Positions 6,673-6,674 of a stretch of 6,674 nt of DNA are shown here, piece by piece. The DNA is from Oscillospiraceae bacterium (lineage in GTDB: Bacteria > Bacillota > Clostridia > Oscillospirales > Ruminococcaceae). The DNA lies in assembly GCA_017451665.1 (NCBI GenBank), contig JAFTNX010000112.1, forward strand, positions 1 through 6,674, read 5' to 3'. The position numbers and the translations under genes are program-made. A model generated the notes under the pieces. The model was not told the origin of the DNA. It made no database searches and worked only from the letters and a program-made list of their open reading frames with translations. How positions within the stretch are numbered: the first letter of the stretch is position 1; every line of letters starts with the position of its first letter.

Positions 6673-6674
6673 AA

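Noticed and set aside
6632..6674. TATAGG nearer to murB as an alternative -10 box
   Set aside because: It matches the consensus less well than TATAAT at 6667-6672, overlaps the ribosome binding site region and would leave almost no leader.

Overview
The window is an ordinary chromosomal segment of a low-GC Gram-positive bacterium. Its proteins read most like Clostridia of the Ruminococcus/Oscillospiraceae type. This rests on AT-rich codon use (for example many AAA, GAA and TTT codons), strong AAGGAG-type ribosome binding sites, and the conserved neighbourhood of murB, rapZ and whiA. The genus is an inference from protein character, not a database result.

All genes lie on the minus strand, so the transcript runs from high to low coordinates. 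In transcription order they are: murB (peptidoglycan precursor reductase, TTG start, perfect TATAAT box upstream at the window edge); rapZ (P-loop nucleotide-binding/RNA-binding protein, 11 nt after murB); whiA (LAGLIDADG-like plus HTH regulator, 16 nt after rapZ); dnaE (DNA polymerase III alpha subunit, 30 nt after whiA); and a 54-codon gene of unknown function whose ATG begins 1 nt after the dnaE stop. The short gaps, and the absence of any hairpin-plus-T-run terminator in them, suggest one transcript. It would join cell-wall precursor synthesis, its probable regulator, a division/chromosome-organisation factor and a replicative polymerase.

After the small gene comes the largest gap (96 nt, 130-225). 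It holds a likely extended -10 promoter overlapped by a perfect 9-bp inverted repeat. Beyond it is the first 43 codons of an M16-family (insulinase/pitrilysin-like) peptidase homologue that runs off the low-coordinate edge. This looks like the start of a separately controlled unit.

I found no RNA gene, mobile element, CRISPR array, prophage or defence system. The items most worth a second look are the translationally coupled small protein after dnaE, the operator-like palindrome at the M16 promoter, and the absence of the glmR (yvcK) gene that usually sits between rapZ and whiA in Firmicutes. I do not see an undescribed multi-gene system here.
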